Shown here: positions 39,658 to 49,241 of the stretch, piece after piece | Layout of the letters: each line of letters opens with the position of its first letter | Position numbering within the stretch: position 1 is the stretch's first letter | NCBI GenBank assembly: GCA_016699635.1 | Contig: CP064983.1 | Span: 806,001-870,000 of the forward strand | Direction: 5' to 3' | Source of the DNA: Bacteroidota bacterium | Lineage (GTDB): Bacteria; Bacteroidota; Bacteroidia; AKYH767-A; OLB10 | Length of the DNA: 64,000 bases | The notes under the pieces: generated by a model | Seen by the model: only the letters and a program-made list of their open reading frames with translations | What the model was told of the DNA's origin: nothing | Database searches by the model: none | Program-made: the position numbers and the translations under genes

Positions 39658-42600
39658 ATGACAGGAAATTACCGTCTATTGATTGAAAAACTCGATGAGT
39701 TTATTCGTAAGTATTACCGCAATCAGGTAATCAGAGGGAGCATTTATGCTACAGGAATAACTATTGGATTTTTTCTTTTCATTTCTTTGGCAGAATATTT
39801 TGCATGGATGGGCTCTTCACTCCGAACAGCACTTTTCTATATTTATGTATTTACAGTTCTTGCAGTCATCATCAGATTAATAGTTATTCCTCTTTTTAAA
39901 ATCTGGAAATTAGGCAAAACTCTTTCTTACGAGCAAGCTGCAACAATTATCGGCAACCACTTTACTGATGTAAAAGATAAACTACTCAATACGCTTCAAC
40001 TTAATGAACTCAGCGAAAACAACCACAATGAATTGGTTCAGGCCGGCATTGATCAGAAAATTCAAAACCTGAAACCTATTCCATTTACCGGTGCTATTGA
40101 TTTTAAAAAGAACAGAAAATATTTGCCATTAGCTTTAATACCTGCAGGCACTTTAATTATTCTGCTGTTTGCAGCACCAAACGTTATTAAAGAAAGTACA
40201 AGCAGACTTGTCAATTACAATGTAGCGTATAAAAAACCTGCACCTTTTAATTTTATTCTACTCAATAAAAACTTTAATGTAATTGAACAGAATGACTTTA
40301 CACTTAACTTTAAAGTAGAAGGGCAGGAACTACCCGATCAAGTTTATGTGACTTATGAAGGAAGACAGATTAAAGCCGACAAAGAAGATAAACAACATTT
40401 TACTTTTACTTTTCATCGCATCATAAAAAGCACATCTTTTCAATTGATGGCTGATGGTTTTTATTCCGAAAATTATGAATTGAAATCAGTACCCAATCCA
40501 TTAATTTCTGCATTCAAAATTGATTTAAACTATCCTGCCTATCTTCAAAAGAAAAACGAAACACTGAATAATACAGGCGACTTATTAATACCTGCAGGCA
40601 CTATTGTGCCATGGACATTCAACACCGTTAATACCTCAGTATTCAAACTTTGGTTTAATGACAGCCTCACTCCATTGGTGTCGGACAACAATCAATACAC
40701 CTACAGCAAAAGAATGCTTTCAGGTGCTAATTATTCCATTGCCACTGCCAATAATTTTATCACCAATAAAGACACTTTAGAATATTCCATCAACGTAATT
40801 CCCGATCAGTATCCTATCATTCAGGTAGAACAACAAAATGATTCATCATCATTACAAAGAATATTTTTTAAAGGGACTGTAAAGGATGATTATGGTTTTT
40901 CGAAATTGGCTTTTCATTATCGTTTTGTAAAAAGTAAAAACGATTCATCGGCACATAGCGATAAACTAAATACAGAAATTCTTACAATCAACAAGAATAA
41001 CAATCAGACAGATTTTTATCATTTTTGGGATGGTGCATTGCATGGTGTAGTACCCGGTGATGAAGTTGAATATTATTTTGAAGTTTGGGACAATGACGGT
41101 GTCAATGGGCCAAAATCAGCTAAATCGCAATCGTTAATTTTTAAAGCTCCTACGCTTCGTGAATTGGCAGAGAATACAGAGAAAAGTAACGATGAAATTA
41201 AAAAAGACTTGCAGGAAAGTCTTAAACAGGCATCAAAAATTCAAAAACAAATTACCGATGCTGCACGCAAGCTGACAGAAAAGAAAAAAACTGACTTTGA
41301 AGACCGCAAGCGTATTGAAGATTTGTTGAAGCAACAAAAAGAGTTGGACGAAAAGTTAGACAAGATAAAAAATGAGCAACAACAAAATCTTGCCAAGCAG
41401 AATGAGTTCAAGAACAATGAAAGTCAGTTAGCCGAAAAACAGCAACAGATACAGGAATTGTTTGACCGTTTGCAGAATCCTGAATTAAAAGAGCTGATGA
41501 AGCAATTAGAGCAAATGCTTTCGCAACTCGACAAACAAAGTGTGCAAGAAGCGTTAGATAAAATGAAGCTCAACAATAAGGATCTTGAAAAACAAATGGA
41601 TCGCACTTTGGAATTGTTTAAGCAGTTAGAAGTAGAACAAAAGTTAAAAAACACATTAGAAAATTTAGATAAACTGGCAGAAGATCAGAAAAAACTATCG
41701 GAGCAAAGCATGGATAAAAATTCCGATACAGAAAAATTAAAAGAACAACAGAAGGATCTGAACAAACAGTTTGAAGACATTAAAAAAGATATTGCAGCAT
41801 TAGAAAAGAAAAATCAGGAACTGGAATTTCCACAGGAGCTGGCAAACACAGAGCAGGAGCAAAAAGACATAGATCAGGAGCAACAGAACAGCGAACAGCA
41901 GTTGAACGAAAACAAAAAGTCGAATGCCGGTAAATCGCAAAAAAATGCGTCAGAAAAGATGCAGAGCATGTCGCAGAAAATGAAAAACCAAATGGCACAG
42001 AGTGAATCGGAACAATCGGAAGAGGATATGGCATCATTAAGGTATTTATTAGAGAACCTGCTTCGTTTTTCATTTGAGCAGGAAGCACTGATGCAGGCAT
42101 TAAAGACTACAGATGTCAACAATCCACAGTATGTAAAAATGGGTCAGAGGCAGAAAAAACTGCAGGACGACCTGAAAATTATTGAAGACTCATTATTTGC
42201 CCTTAGCAAGCGTGTAATTCAGATTCAGCAGACGGTAAATACTGAAATTTCTAACATTCAGTCAAATATTCAAAAATCTATTGCATTTTTGCAGGACAGG
42301 CAGGTTCCTGTGGCTCGCAGCTCGCAGCAATACATTATGACATCGGCCAATAATCTGGCACTACTGCTCAGTGAAGCATTACAACAAATGCAAATGCAGC
42401 AGCAACAACAGAAGCAGGGCAATGGCTCATGTAAGAAACCGGGCAAAGGCAAACCGGGACCATCTGCAGAAAAATTAAAAATGATGCAACAACAACTTTC
42501 TGAACAAATGAAAAAAATGAAAGGAAAGTTAGAAGGAATGCAAAAAAACGGGGGTAAGGGTGACAAAGGTATGAGCGAAGAGTTAGCGAGAATGGCTGCC

Positions 42601-42996
42601 CAACAGGAGGCTATCAGAAATGAGTTAAACCAGTTGAACCAGCAGGAAAATAAAGATGGTAAAAACTCTATGGGCAACCTCGGTAATTTGGCCAATCAGA
42701 TGGAGCAAAACGAGCGCGATCTTGTGAATAAAAAAATAACGCAAGAAACCTTAAAAAGGCAGCAGGAAATACTTACACGACTGCTTGAAGCGGAGAATGC
42801 GCAGCGTGAAAGAGAACAAGATCAGACACGTAAGGCAGAGCAAGCAAAAGAGCAATTTTTACGTAACCCTGCCGCTTTTGAGGAGTATAAAAAACTAAAA
42901 GAAAAACAAACGGAACTACTGAATACAGTACCTCCGGGTTTAAATACATTTTACAAAAATTTGGTAAATAATTATTTTCAAGGACTTCAATTTTAA
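39658..42996 (+). CDS. DUF4175 family membrane protein with long Gln/Lys-rich coiled coil
   Basis: A 1,112-residue protein. N-terminal membrane helices (IYATGITIGFFLFISLAEYF, LFYIYVFTVLAVIIRLIVI, YLPLALIPAGTLIILLFAAP), a beta-rich periplasmic-type region (residues about 180-490) and a long coiled coil (about 500-1080) with extreme Gln, Lys and Glu content (LKQASKIQKQITDAARKLTE, KKMKGKLEGMQKNGGKG and similar). This is the DUF4175 architecture of Bacteroidota; the biochemical role is not established. The downstream RsbW-like gene begins five bases after its stop, so the two are probably co-transcribed and may act together. Frame intact. Confidence 0.85.
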   Translation: MTGNYRLLIEKLDEFIRKYYRNQVIRGSIYATGITIGFFLFISLAEYFAWMGSSLRTALFYIYVFTVLAVIIRLIVIPLFKIWKLGKTLSYEQAATIIGNHFTDVKDKLLNTLQLNELSENNHNELVQAGIDQKIQNLKPIPFTGAIDFKKNRKYLPLALIPAGTLIILLFAAPNVIKESTSRLVNYNVAYKKPAPFNFILLNKNFNVIEQNDFTLNFKVEGQELPDQVYVTYEGRQIKADKEDKQHFTFTFHRIIKSTSFQLMADGFYSENYELKSVPNPLISAFKIDLNYPAYLQKKNETLNNTGDLLIPAGTIVPWTFNTVNTSVFKLWFNDSLTPLVSDNNQYTYSKRMLSGANYSIATANNFITNKDTLEYSINVIPDQYPIIQVEQQNDSSSLQRIFFKGTVKDDYGFSKLAFHYRFVKSKNDSSAHSDKLNTEILTINKNNNQTDFYHFWDGALHGVVPGDEVEYYFEVWDNDGVNGPKSAKSQSLIFKAPTLRELAENTEKSNDEIKKDLQESLKQASKIQKQITDAARKLTEKKKTDFEDRKRIEDLLKQQKELDEKLDKIKNEQQQNLAKQNEFKNNESQLAEKQQQIQELFDRLQNPELKELMKQLEQMLSQLDKQSVQEALDKMKLNNKDLEKQMDRTLELFKQLEVEQKLKNTLENLDKLAEDQKKLSEQSMDKNSDTEKLKEQQKDLNKQFEDIKKDIAALEKKNQELEFPQELANTEQEQKDIDQEQQNSEQQLNENKKSNAGKSQKNASEKMQSMSQKMKNQMAQSESEQSEEDMASLRYLLENLLRFSFEQEALMQALKTTDVNNPQYVKMGQRQKKLQDDLKIIEDSLFALSKRVIQIQQTVNTEISNIQSNIQKSIAFLQDRQVPVARSSQQYIMTSANNLALLLSEALQQMQMQQQQQKQGNGSCKKPGKGKPGPSAEKLKMMQQQLSEQMKKMKGKLEGMQKNGGKGDKGMSEELARMAAQQEAIRNELNQLNQQENKDGKNSMGNLGNLANQMEQNERDLVNKKITQETLKRQQEILTRLLEAENAQREREQDQTRKAEQAKEQFLRNPAAFEEYKKLKEKQTELLNTVPPGLNTFYKNLVNNYFQGLQF

Positions 42997-43001
42997 GACA
43001 G

Positions 43002-43421
43002 ATGACAACAAAAAACATCCAGACAATTCAGATAGAATCTAAACCGGAAAGCATACATATTATAGAGCGTTTGGTTGACGATCTTAAAGGCGAACACAAC
43101 ATTCCCGAAGATGCTTATGGCAACATTCTGGTAGCCGTAACAGAGGCTGTAAACAATGCCATACAGCATGGAAACAAATACAACCCAAACCTGAAAGTTA
43201 AAATCAGCTACGAAGTAGAAAGCGACACTATTTCTTTTGCTATTACCGATCAGGGAAAAGGATTTGACTATTATAACCTGCCCGACCCTACTGCTCCCGA
43301 AAATCTTGAAAAGCCAACAGGACGCGGTGTCTTTTTAATGAAACATTTAGCCGATCAGATTATTTTTTCAAACAATGGCTCGTCTGTTGAGTTGTTTTTT
43401 AAAACCGGGCATGTAGCATAA
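43002..43421 (+). CDS. RsbW-like anti-sigma/serine kinase ATP-binding protein
   Basis: A 139-residue HATPase_c_2 protein. Motifs: N box NILVAVTEAVNNAIQHGNKY, ITDQGKGFDYYNLPDP (G1-like), and EKPTGRGVFLMKHLADQI (G2-like). The family includes switch kinases that phosphorylate anti-anti-sigma factors or bind sigma factors; in Bacteroidota such short proteins often have no recognisable sigma partner. It begins five bases after the DUF4175 gene, implying a shared transcript. No partner gene (STAS domain or sigma factor) lies within the window. The following 318 bases hold no gene. Confidence 0.9.
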   Translation: MTTKNIQTIQIESKPESIHIIERLVDDLKGEHNIPEDAYGNILVAVTEAVNNAIQHGNKYNPNLKVKISYEVESDTISFAITDQGKGFDYYNLPDPTAPENLEKPTGRGVFLMKHLADQIIFSNNGSSVELFFKTGHVA

Positions 43422-43739
43422 TAACATTGCTAATATTGCTATTTTATCATTCTATTTTTGTTTTGCAAGTTTATAGACTTATGAAATGCCATTTTCTATA
43501 ACCGTTTATTTTTCCTAATAAAATAGCTTCAAATAAATTAACTCATTTGAATTAATTGGAAAACCGGATTTATCTATAATTATAAATTGCCAATTTCATC
43601 TTAACTCCTAATTCAATTAATACAATCTATATTCAAGCCAATTTTTTTTAATTTTTTTTCCTACTATTCTTTATTCGATTATGACTATATAATTTTGTAA
43701 TTGAAAAAATTCCTTATAGTTCAACTAATTATTTATTCA
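43422..43739. other. 318-base AT-rich intergenic region with one promoter box
   Basis: There is no credible ORF, tRNA, or strong hairpin. The only assigned element is the -7 box TAATTTTG at 43690-43697, upstream of the SdrD-type cargo gene. The remainder is AT-rich and may hold the end of the RsbW-like transcript. Confidence 0.6.
43690..43697 (+). promoter_or_regulatory. Promoter -7 box for the SdrD-type cargo gene
   Basis: TAATTTTG is an exact TAnnTTTG match, 42 bases before ATG 43740. A TTG at 43701 lies too near this box to be a start. No clear -33 element was assigned. Confidence 0.5.
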
Positions 43740-46484
43740 ATGAAAAAATTAATATTAAGTTTCTTTTTTCTTACTATTATTCAGCAGGCAAAAGCTGAGA
43801 ATAACCAAATGCCCATTTCTGCGTTTGTTATACAATGGACAAGTGCCTGGTGCGGCAGTAACTCAGGGGCGTTAATAGCTCAGGTAAACGGTGGTGTTGC
43901 ACCATACTCCTTCTTTTGGAATGGCATTCCCGGCACTGATACTTTATTGGGTGTTCCTGCCGGCATTTATGATTTATTGGTTATTGATGCACAAGGCGAC
44001 TCAGCACAAAGCAGCGGCATGGTGAATGCCCAAGTTGAAGTGCCTTTTTCTGTTATCTCAATTGCTATGTCAAACCCGGGCTCAAATAACGGTGCATTTC
44101 AAGTAGTTATTTATCCAGGTCCTTCGGCTAATGACATACCTCAAGGTACTTATAATTACAATTTGTATGACAGCACTGCTTTAAATTTGCTCGCGACACA
44201 TACATTTAGTTATTATGTAGGCGGAGCCATAGATCCTTATTACATTTTTGACAGCTTACCTGCTGGCAAATATTATGTGCATGGCGTGGCACCATTCGGA
44301 TGCTACACCCAGGTGGAATTCCGAATTAAAGAACTGCCCACTATTAATCCAACTTTTTCTGTATCGGATGCATGCAATGGTTCTCCTACAGGAAATCTTT
44401 CTATTAATCTTCACCCCTACCCTGCAATTAACAACAATACTTTTAACAGCAATTTAATTTCAAGCTACACAGGAGCTGGAAATGCAGTTACTTCCAAATA
44501 CAAAACCATAATAACAGATTCTGTTAACAACACAGTAGGGTATCGTGCTGTACAGGATTCATTACTCGATTACAAGAATCTTCTTCCCGGAAATTACACT
44601 TTAAAAGTTTTTACAGGCGACACTATCTACTCACAAGGCATACCCAACATACAGGATTCTATTTTGATTTATTCCACACCTTTTACAATTGTTAATGATC
44701 CTAATTGTTCTTTGGTAAAAGGTCGTGTGTTTGGTGATTATAACTCAAACTGTTCTTATGGTTTCGGTGATATTTTATTTTCAGGAACATTGGTAGAACT
44801 TAATCCTGGCGGTTATAGTTCTGTAACCAATGCTGCCGGTGAATTTTTTATTCCGGTAGTAAATGGCACCTACACACTTAAACAATATGCACCATACCAA
44901 TTTGCGCAGGTATGTCCTGATACTACCACATTTACTATTAACATTACTACACCCGGAACATTAGTTGATGTACAAGTGGCCGATAGTGTAAACGTAAATC
45001 CCGATTTACAAGTTGGCATTAGTGGCAATCAACCTCGACCCGGATTTAATCATCATTACAAAATTGATGTTCGCAATCTTACTCCAAAAATAATTCCGGC
45101 TCAAACACTAACGGTGAGTTATGACACCACTTTAAATTTTGTAAATGCTGTTCCTGCACCGGCAACCAACAGCAACGGAGTTTTAATGTTTACAGGTATA
45201 TCACTGCCTCCTTTCGGCACTGCATCATTTCAGATTAATACTGTTGTTCCATCTACTACACCATTAGGAACAGTATTAAATGCTTCTGCTTTGATAACAA
45301 CAGTTGTTGGTGAAACCATCATTTCAAATAATATTGATTCCATTTCACAAACAGTAGCCGGTTCGTTTGACCCTAATGATAAAGCTGTAATGCCGCATGG
45401 TTTTGATGCTGCAGGTTACATTACAGCCGCACAACAACTCAAATACACCATCCGTTTCCAAAACACCGGAACTGATACTGCTTTTGCAGTAATGATTGCG
45501 GACACGCTTCCATTATCACTCAACAAATATTCGTTAAGTGTATTGAACACTTCTCACCCTTTCACCTATGAATTTGCTTCAGGCAATGTGGTAAAATTTC
45601 ATTTCGATAATATTTTATTACCAGACAGCAATTCAAACGAACCGGCAAGCCACGGTTATATTAAATTTAAAATAGATCAAATACCCGGAAATGCTGCTGG
45701 TACAGTTATACAAAATAATGCAGCTATTTATTTTGATTTTAATTCGCCCGTAATTACCAACACTGTTACCAATACTGTTTTCGATTGCAACCAAATGGCC
45801 ACAGTAACACTTAGCAACTCCACCATTTGCGAAAACGACTCTATTCAAGCCAACTCTGCATTATTGTTTGATATGAACAGTGAATGGCTTTTAGATGGTA
45901 CATCATACTCAAATGATTCATCATTTTATCTCACTGGTTTAAGTGCCGGAAATTATTCGTTAACCTTTGTTGCATCCAATTTGGTATGTAGCCAAAGTAT
46001 CATAAACAACATTATTGTTAATCCAATTCCACCACAACCTTTTATAACCAACATTGCCAACACTCTTCAAAGTTCGTCTGTCAGCGGCAATCAATGGTTG
46101 TTATCGGGACTACCAATTGGTGGCGCCACCGCTACAAGTTACATACCCACTGCTACAGGATTTTATAGTGTAATGGTAACTGATGTCAATGGTTGCACCA
46201 AGATTAGCGATTCAATATATATATTGATAACCTCAATAAATAACATTGGAAGTGCTAACATCTGTATTTATCCGAACCCTGTTAAAGACGAATTAATAAT
46301 TTCTGGACTTACAAATGGCGAAAATGTTTTAACTGTGTTTGATGCAGTAGGTAAAGTTGTACTTTCTGTTATAACAAGTAATACAAAAGAAAAAATTAAA
46401 ACAACTTTTACAAAAGGGATTTATTTCATCAGCATAAAAAATGCATTACATCAAATACAAATGCTGAGATTCACGAAGGAATAA
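43740..46484 (+). CDS. SprB/SdrD-type T9SS cargo protein
   Basis: A 914-residue secreted protein. Signal peptide (LILSFFFLTIIQQAKA), SprB-like repeat (GALIAQVNGGVAPYSFFWNG, GIYDLLVIDAQG), a beta-rich middle, an SdrD-B-like domain (VKGRVFGDYNSNCSYGFGD), a DUF11-like module (NPDLQVGISGNQPRPGFNHH), the GSFDPNDK to IYFDFNSPV module, a short Ig-like segment and a T9SS sorting domain (CIYPNPVKDELIISG, GIYFISIKNALH). It is a paralogue of the protein at 21472-23931 over its last modules. Likely surface or matrix material. ATG 43740 (MKKLILSFFF) is used. Frame intact. Its stop and the corrected stop of the opposing S41 protease gene are separated by five bases. Confidence 0.88.
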   Translation: MKKLILSFFFLTIIQQAKAENNQMPISAFVIQWTSAWCGSNSGALIAQVNGGVAPYSFFWNGIPGTDTLLGVPAGIYDLLVIDAQGDSAQSSGMVNAQVEVPFSVISIAMSNPGSNNGAFQVVIYPGPSANDIPQGTYNYNLYDSTALNLLATHTFSYYVGGAIDPYYIFDSLPAGKYYVHGVAPFGCYTQVEFRIKELPTINPTFSVSDACNGSPTGNLSINLHPYPAINNNTFNSNLISSYTGAGNAVTSKYKTIITDSVNNTVGYRAVQDSLLDYKNLLPGNYTLKVFTGDTIYSQGIPNIQDSILIYSTPFTIVNDPNCSLVKGRVFGDYNSNCSYGFGDILFSGTLVELNPGGYSSVTNAAGEFFIPVVNGTYTLKQYAPYQFAQVCPDTTTFTINITTPGTLVDVQVADSVNVNPDLQVGISGNQPRPGFNHHYKIDVRNLTPKIIPAQTLTVSYDTTLNFVNAVPAPATNSNGVLMFTGISLPPFGTASFQINTVVPSTTPLGTVLNASALITTVVGETIISNNIDSISQTVAGSFDPNDKAVMPHGFDAAGYITAAQQLKYTIRFQNTGTDTAFAVMIADTLPLSLNKYSLSVLNTSHPFTYEFASGNVVKFHFDNILLPDSNSNEPASHGYIKFKIDQIPGNAAGTVIQNNAAIYFDFNSPVITNTVTNTVFDCNQMATVTLSNSTICENDSIQANSALLFDMNSEWLLDGTSYSNDSSFYLTGLSAGNYSLTFVASNLVCSQSIINNIIVNPIPPQPFITNIANTLQSSSVSGNQWLLSGLPIGGATATSYIPTATGFYSVMVTDVNGCTKISDSIYILITSINNIGSANICIYPNPVKDELIISGLTNGENVLTVFDAVGKVVLSVITSNTKEKIKTTFTKGIYFISIKNALHQIQMLRFTKE

Positions 46485-46489
46485 TAAAT

Positions 46490-48072
46490 CTAATTATTTG
46501 CAATTTTCATTTTACTAAAGGTATTATCCTTAATGGATTCTACTGCTTTGTTAAAAGTATCGTCACTATCGTTTATGATGTAGAAGTAGGCACCGAAATT
46601 AAAAATATCGCGGGCAATGAGTGCCTTTATCTGCGCTTTAATCATAGTGCCTGAACGCTTTAATCCTTCTTCGTCTTTTTTTCACTTCTTTCTTTTCTGC
46701 AAAAGCAATAAAGTCATTCATCATTTTATCGTCAACATTAAAATTCTTTTTAAAATTTTCTACCGTTGTGTATGCCGATTTTAATTTACTGCGGTTATTG
46801 TCAGCGTATGTTAATGCAAACTCACTTAATGCTGCTTTACGGATTAAATCTGAATAATATTTAGAGCTGAACATGGTATCTAATGGTACAAACACATCGG
46901 GCATAATACCTCCTCCACCATAAACCACACGCTTGGCATTGGTAGTGTATTTAAGTGAGTCATTGAATTTAATACTGTCGGCATGATAGAGTTCGCCATG
47001 CTTAAAACGGTTGCTGATGTCGTCACTGTATTCTTCATCGCCTTCCTGATATGACTTTTGTATGCAACGTCCTGACGGTGTATAATATCTTGCAACGGTA
47101 AGTCTTACGGCACTACCATCGGGCAATGAATATGGTTTTTGAACCAACCCTTTTCCGAACGACCTGCGGCCAACAATCAAACCTCTGTCCCAATCTTGTA
47201 TGGCACCCGAAACAATTTCGCTTGCCGATGCAGAGTATTCATTTATCATGACAACAAGTTTGCCTTTTTCCCATCCACCTGCTGCAGTAGAAAAATAATC
47301 TTCTCTGGACTGTGAGCAGTACTTCTGTATAAACAATGCGTTTCCCATCACTTAAAAATTCATCTACCAACTGATGTGCACGATTCAGATATCCGCCACC
47401 GTTGCTTGTTAAATCAAGAATCAGACTTTTTACTCCTTGCGATTTTAACTTGGCAAGTGCTTCCTTAAATTCCTCTACGGTATTATCTGCAAAGCGGCTT
47501 ATTTTAATGTAACCGATATCGGGTTCTATTTTATAGGATGCATCAACACTAAACAATGGAATTTTATCGCGTGTAATATCAAAAGTTAAAAGTTCTGCCT
47601 CGCCACGTCTGTACATATCCACTTTTACTTTAGTGCCTTTGTCGCCTCTGAGTTTGCTGATGACATCCTTATTGGTAATTTTAACTCCAGCCACTTTTTT
47701 TCCGTCAATATTTACAATACGGTCACCGGGTCTGATACCTAATTTTTCTGATGGACCACCGGCTATAGTTTGTGTTACCATAATAGTATCATCAAGAATA
47801 TTGAATTGAATGCCTACACCTTCAAACTTACCTACCAATGGCTCGTTCATTTCTTTCAACTCACTTGCCGGAATATACTGTGAGTGCGGGTCGCAATCTT
47901 TTAAAATAGCTCTGATGCCATCGTCAACCAATTTTGGTTTGTTAACAGTGTCCACATAATAATAATCAATCATCTGAAGCAATGCACCCAACTTTTGAAT
48001 TTCTATGTTTTGTGCTGATGTACTTCGGCAATACGCTAACAGTAATAATACTAATCCTACTTTTTTAAACAT
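46490..48072 (-). CDS. S41 family C-terminal processing peptidase (CtpA/Prc type), frameshifted in this sequence
   Basis: About 527 residues after correction. Signal peptide (GLVLLLLAYCRSTSA), an N-terminal helical region (ALLQMIDYYYVD, ILKDCDPHSQYI), PDZ domain (FEGVGIQFNILDDTI, LGIRPGDRIVNIDG), and the tail-specific protease fold (IGYIKISRFADNT, LILDLTSNGGGYL, VVMINEYSASASEIVSGA with the catalytic Ser, GRRSFGKGLVQ with the catalytic Lys). It trims periplasmic proteins at C-termini. Two missing bases near 47308-47320 and one extra base in the T7 run 46676-46682 break the frame. The last fix recovers about 50 more residues (KKDEEGLKRSGTMIKAQIKA and on) and a stop at 46490-46492. Otherwise the protein would end early with a poorly matching basic tail. 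Confidence 0.9.
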
Positions 48073-48117
48073 TATAATTGAACTTTAAATATCCGTTTTT
48101 ACAGAAAGTAAACATAC

Positions 48118-48149
48118 CAAAATTAATCCATGCGATCTATGGTAAGCAA
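48118..48149 (-). promoter_or_regulatory. Promoter for the S41 peptidase gene
   Basis: On the minus strand a TTG (48149-48147), a 21-base spacer and -7 box TAATTTTG (48125-48118) match the Bacteroidota layout. The ATG at 48072 is 45 bases downstream. Confidence 0.55.
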
Positions 48150-48209
48150 CATGCTGTAAGATAGTTTAACAAACTTTAATTTAACTATCAAAGAAAACAG
48201 CCAAAGCTG

Positions 48210-48255
48210 TTAACATTTTAACTTCTGTCACTTCTTTTCAGTAACAAAATGTTAA
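48210..48255. repeat. 10-bp inverted repeat upstream of the adenosyltransferase gene
   Basis: TTAACATTTT (48210-48219) and AAAATGTTAA (48246-48255) are perfect reverse complements with a 26-base spacer, 41 bases upstream of ATG 48297. The arms are AT-rich, so chance is possible. I do not see a cobalamin riboswitch. Confidence 0.3.
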
Positions 48256-48296
48256 TAGGTTTGTTGTACAAAAATTATTATTTATCTGATTAATCA

Positions 48297-48848
48297 ATGA
48301 AAATATATACCAAAACCGGTGACAGCGGCAAAACATCACTCATTGGCGGTACAAGAGTCAGCAAACACCATCTGCGTATTGATGCCTATGGCACTGTTGA
48401 TGAGCTAAATTCTACCATAGGGCTACTGAAGGATCTTGCCGAAGAGAAAGACCTGTGTAAGGAAATATTGGCTGAAATACAGGACAGACTGTTTACCATT
48501 GGCTCGTCATTAGCTGCTGATCCGGAAAAGTCGAAAATGAAAATTCCTGATTTAAATACAGAAGACATTACGCTGTTAGAAAAGGAAATTGACAGAATGG
48601 TAGCCGCACTGCCACCACTGAAGTCATTTGTTTTGCCCGGTGGTCATCTGTTAAACAGCCACACTCATGTGGCACGTTGTATTTGCCGCAGGGCAGAGCG
48701 TCTGGCTACTGGTCTGAGCGAGTCGGAATGGGTAGAACCAATGGTACTAATCTACCTAAATAGGCTCTCTGACTATCTTTTTATGTTGGCACGCCATGTA
48801 TGCTTTGTCCGAAATATAACAGAAACTCCCTGGAGACCAAGAGTTTAG
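48297..48848 (+). CDS. Cob(I)yrinic acid a,c-diamide adenosyltransferase, PduO type
   Basis: A 183-residue ATP:cob(I)alamin adenosyltransferase that makes adenosylcobalamin. Motifs: KIYTKTGDSGKTSLIGGTRV (ATP-binding N-terminus), RIDAYGTVDELNSTIGLLK, VLPGGHLLNSHTHVARCICR, RRAERLATGL and YLNRLSDYLFMLARHV. All are typical of PduO-type enzymes. Adenosylcobalamin is needed by methylmalonyl-CoA mutase, which would act after the propionyl-CoA carboxylase; the carboxyltransferase gene is also in this window, but the mutase is not. Intact frame, standing alone. Confidence 0.95.
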   Translation: MKIYTKTGDSGKTSLIGGTRVSKHHLRIDAYGTVDELNSTIGLLKDLAEEKDLCKEILAEIQDRLFTIGSSLAADPEKSKMKIPDLNTEDITLLEKEIDRMVAALPPLKSFVLPGGHLLNSHTHVARCICRRAERLATGLSESEWVEPMVLIYLNRLSDYLFMLARHVCFVRNITETPWRPRV

Positions 48849-48875
48849 AATCTTAATAACTATTAAAAAAAACAC

Positions 48876-48907
48876 TTGTTTTTTCCAATTTAATTTACAT
48901 ATTTTTG
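48876..48907 (+). promoter_or_regulatory. Promoter for the DUF2795 gene
   Basis: TTG at 48876-48878, a 21-base spacer and -7 box TATTTTTG at 48900-48907 followed by C. Transcription should start some 45-50 bases before ATG 48962. Confidence 0.65.
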
Positions 48908-48961
48908 CAGCCCTTAAAAATTAAGGCACAATTAGTTTAATTTTTTAATAAGAATATTGTA

Positions 48962-49183
48962 ATGTATTGGACACTGGAATTAGCATCGCATCTTGAAGAC
49001 GCCCCCTGGCCTGCTACTAAAGACGAATTGATTGATTATGCCATCCGTTCAGGAGCACCCGTAGAAGTGGTTGAAAATCTTCAGGAGCTTGAAGACGAAG
49101 GTGAATCGTATGAAAGTATTGAAGAAATTTGGCCTGATTATCCAACTAAGGATGACTTTTTTTTCAACGAAGATGAGTATTAA
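48962..49183 (+). CDS. Small acidic DUF2795 family protein
   Basis: A 73-residue cytoplasmic protein, very acidic toward the end. The segment DELIDYAIRSGAPVEVVENL followed by QELEDEGESYESIEEIWPDY and DDFFFNEDEY is the strongly conserved DUF2795 pattern of Bacteroidota. Function is unknown. It has a well-formed promoter of its own and a terminator directly after it, so it is a monocistronic transcript, suggesting substantial expression. Frame intact. Confidence 0.9.
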   Translation: MYWTLELASHLEDAPWPATKDELIDYAIRSGAPVEVVENLQELEDEGESYESIEEIWPDYPTKDDFFFNEDEY

Positions 49184-49206
49184 TCTTATAAATGATATCT
49201 GAAAAT

Positions 49207-49241
49207 AAGGCTGAGCATAAATGCTTGGCCTTAATTTTTTT
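49207..49241 (+). terminator. Rho-independent terminator after the DUF2795 gene
   Basis: AAGGCTGAGCAT (49207-49218) pairs with ATGCTTGGCCTT (49221-49232, with a mismatch and wobble) around a two-base loop. It is followed by AA and seven T. An ATG at 49221 lies in this hairpin, so the MFS start is the ATG at 49242. Confidence 0.75.

Noticed and set aside
42270..42695. A 141-residue Cys/Pro/Ser-rich frame on the minus strand
   Set aside because: Shadow of the Gln/Lys-rich coiled coil of the DUF4175 gene; no signal or start context, odd composition.
43422..43739. Search for a missed gene (for example ybeY, often near such loci) in the 318-base gap
   Set aside because: The three frames on each strand have stops throughout and no conserved motif is visible.
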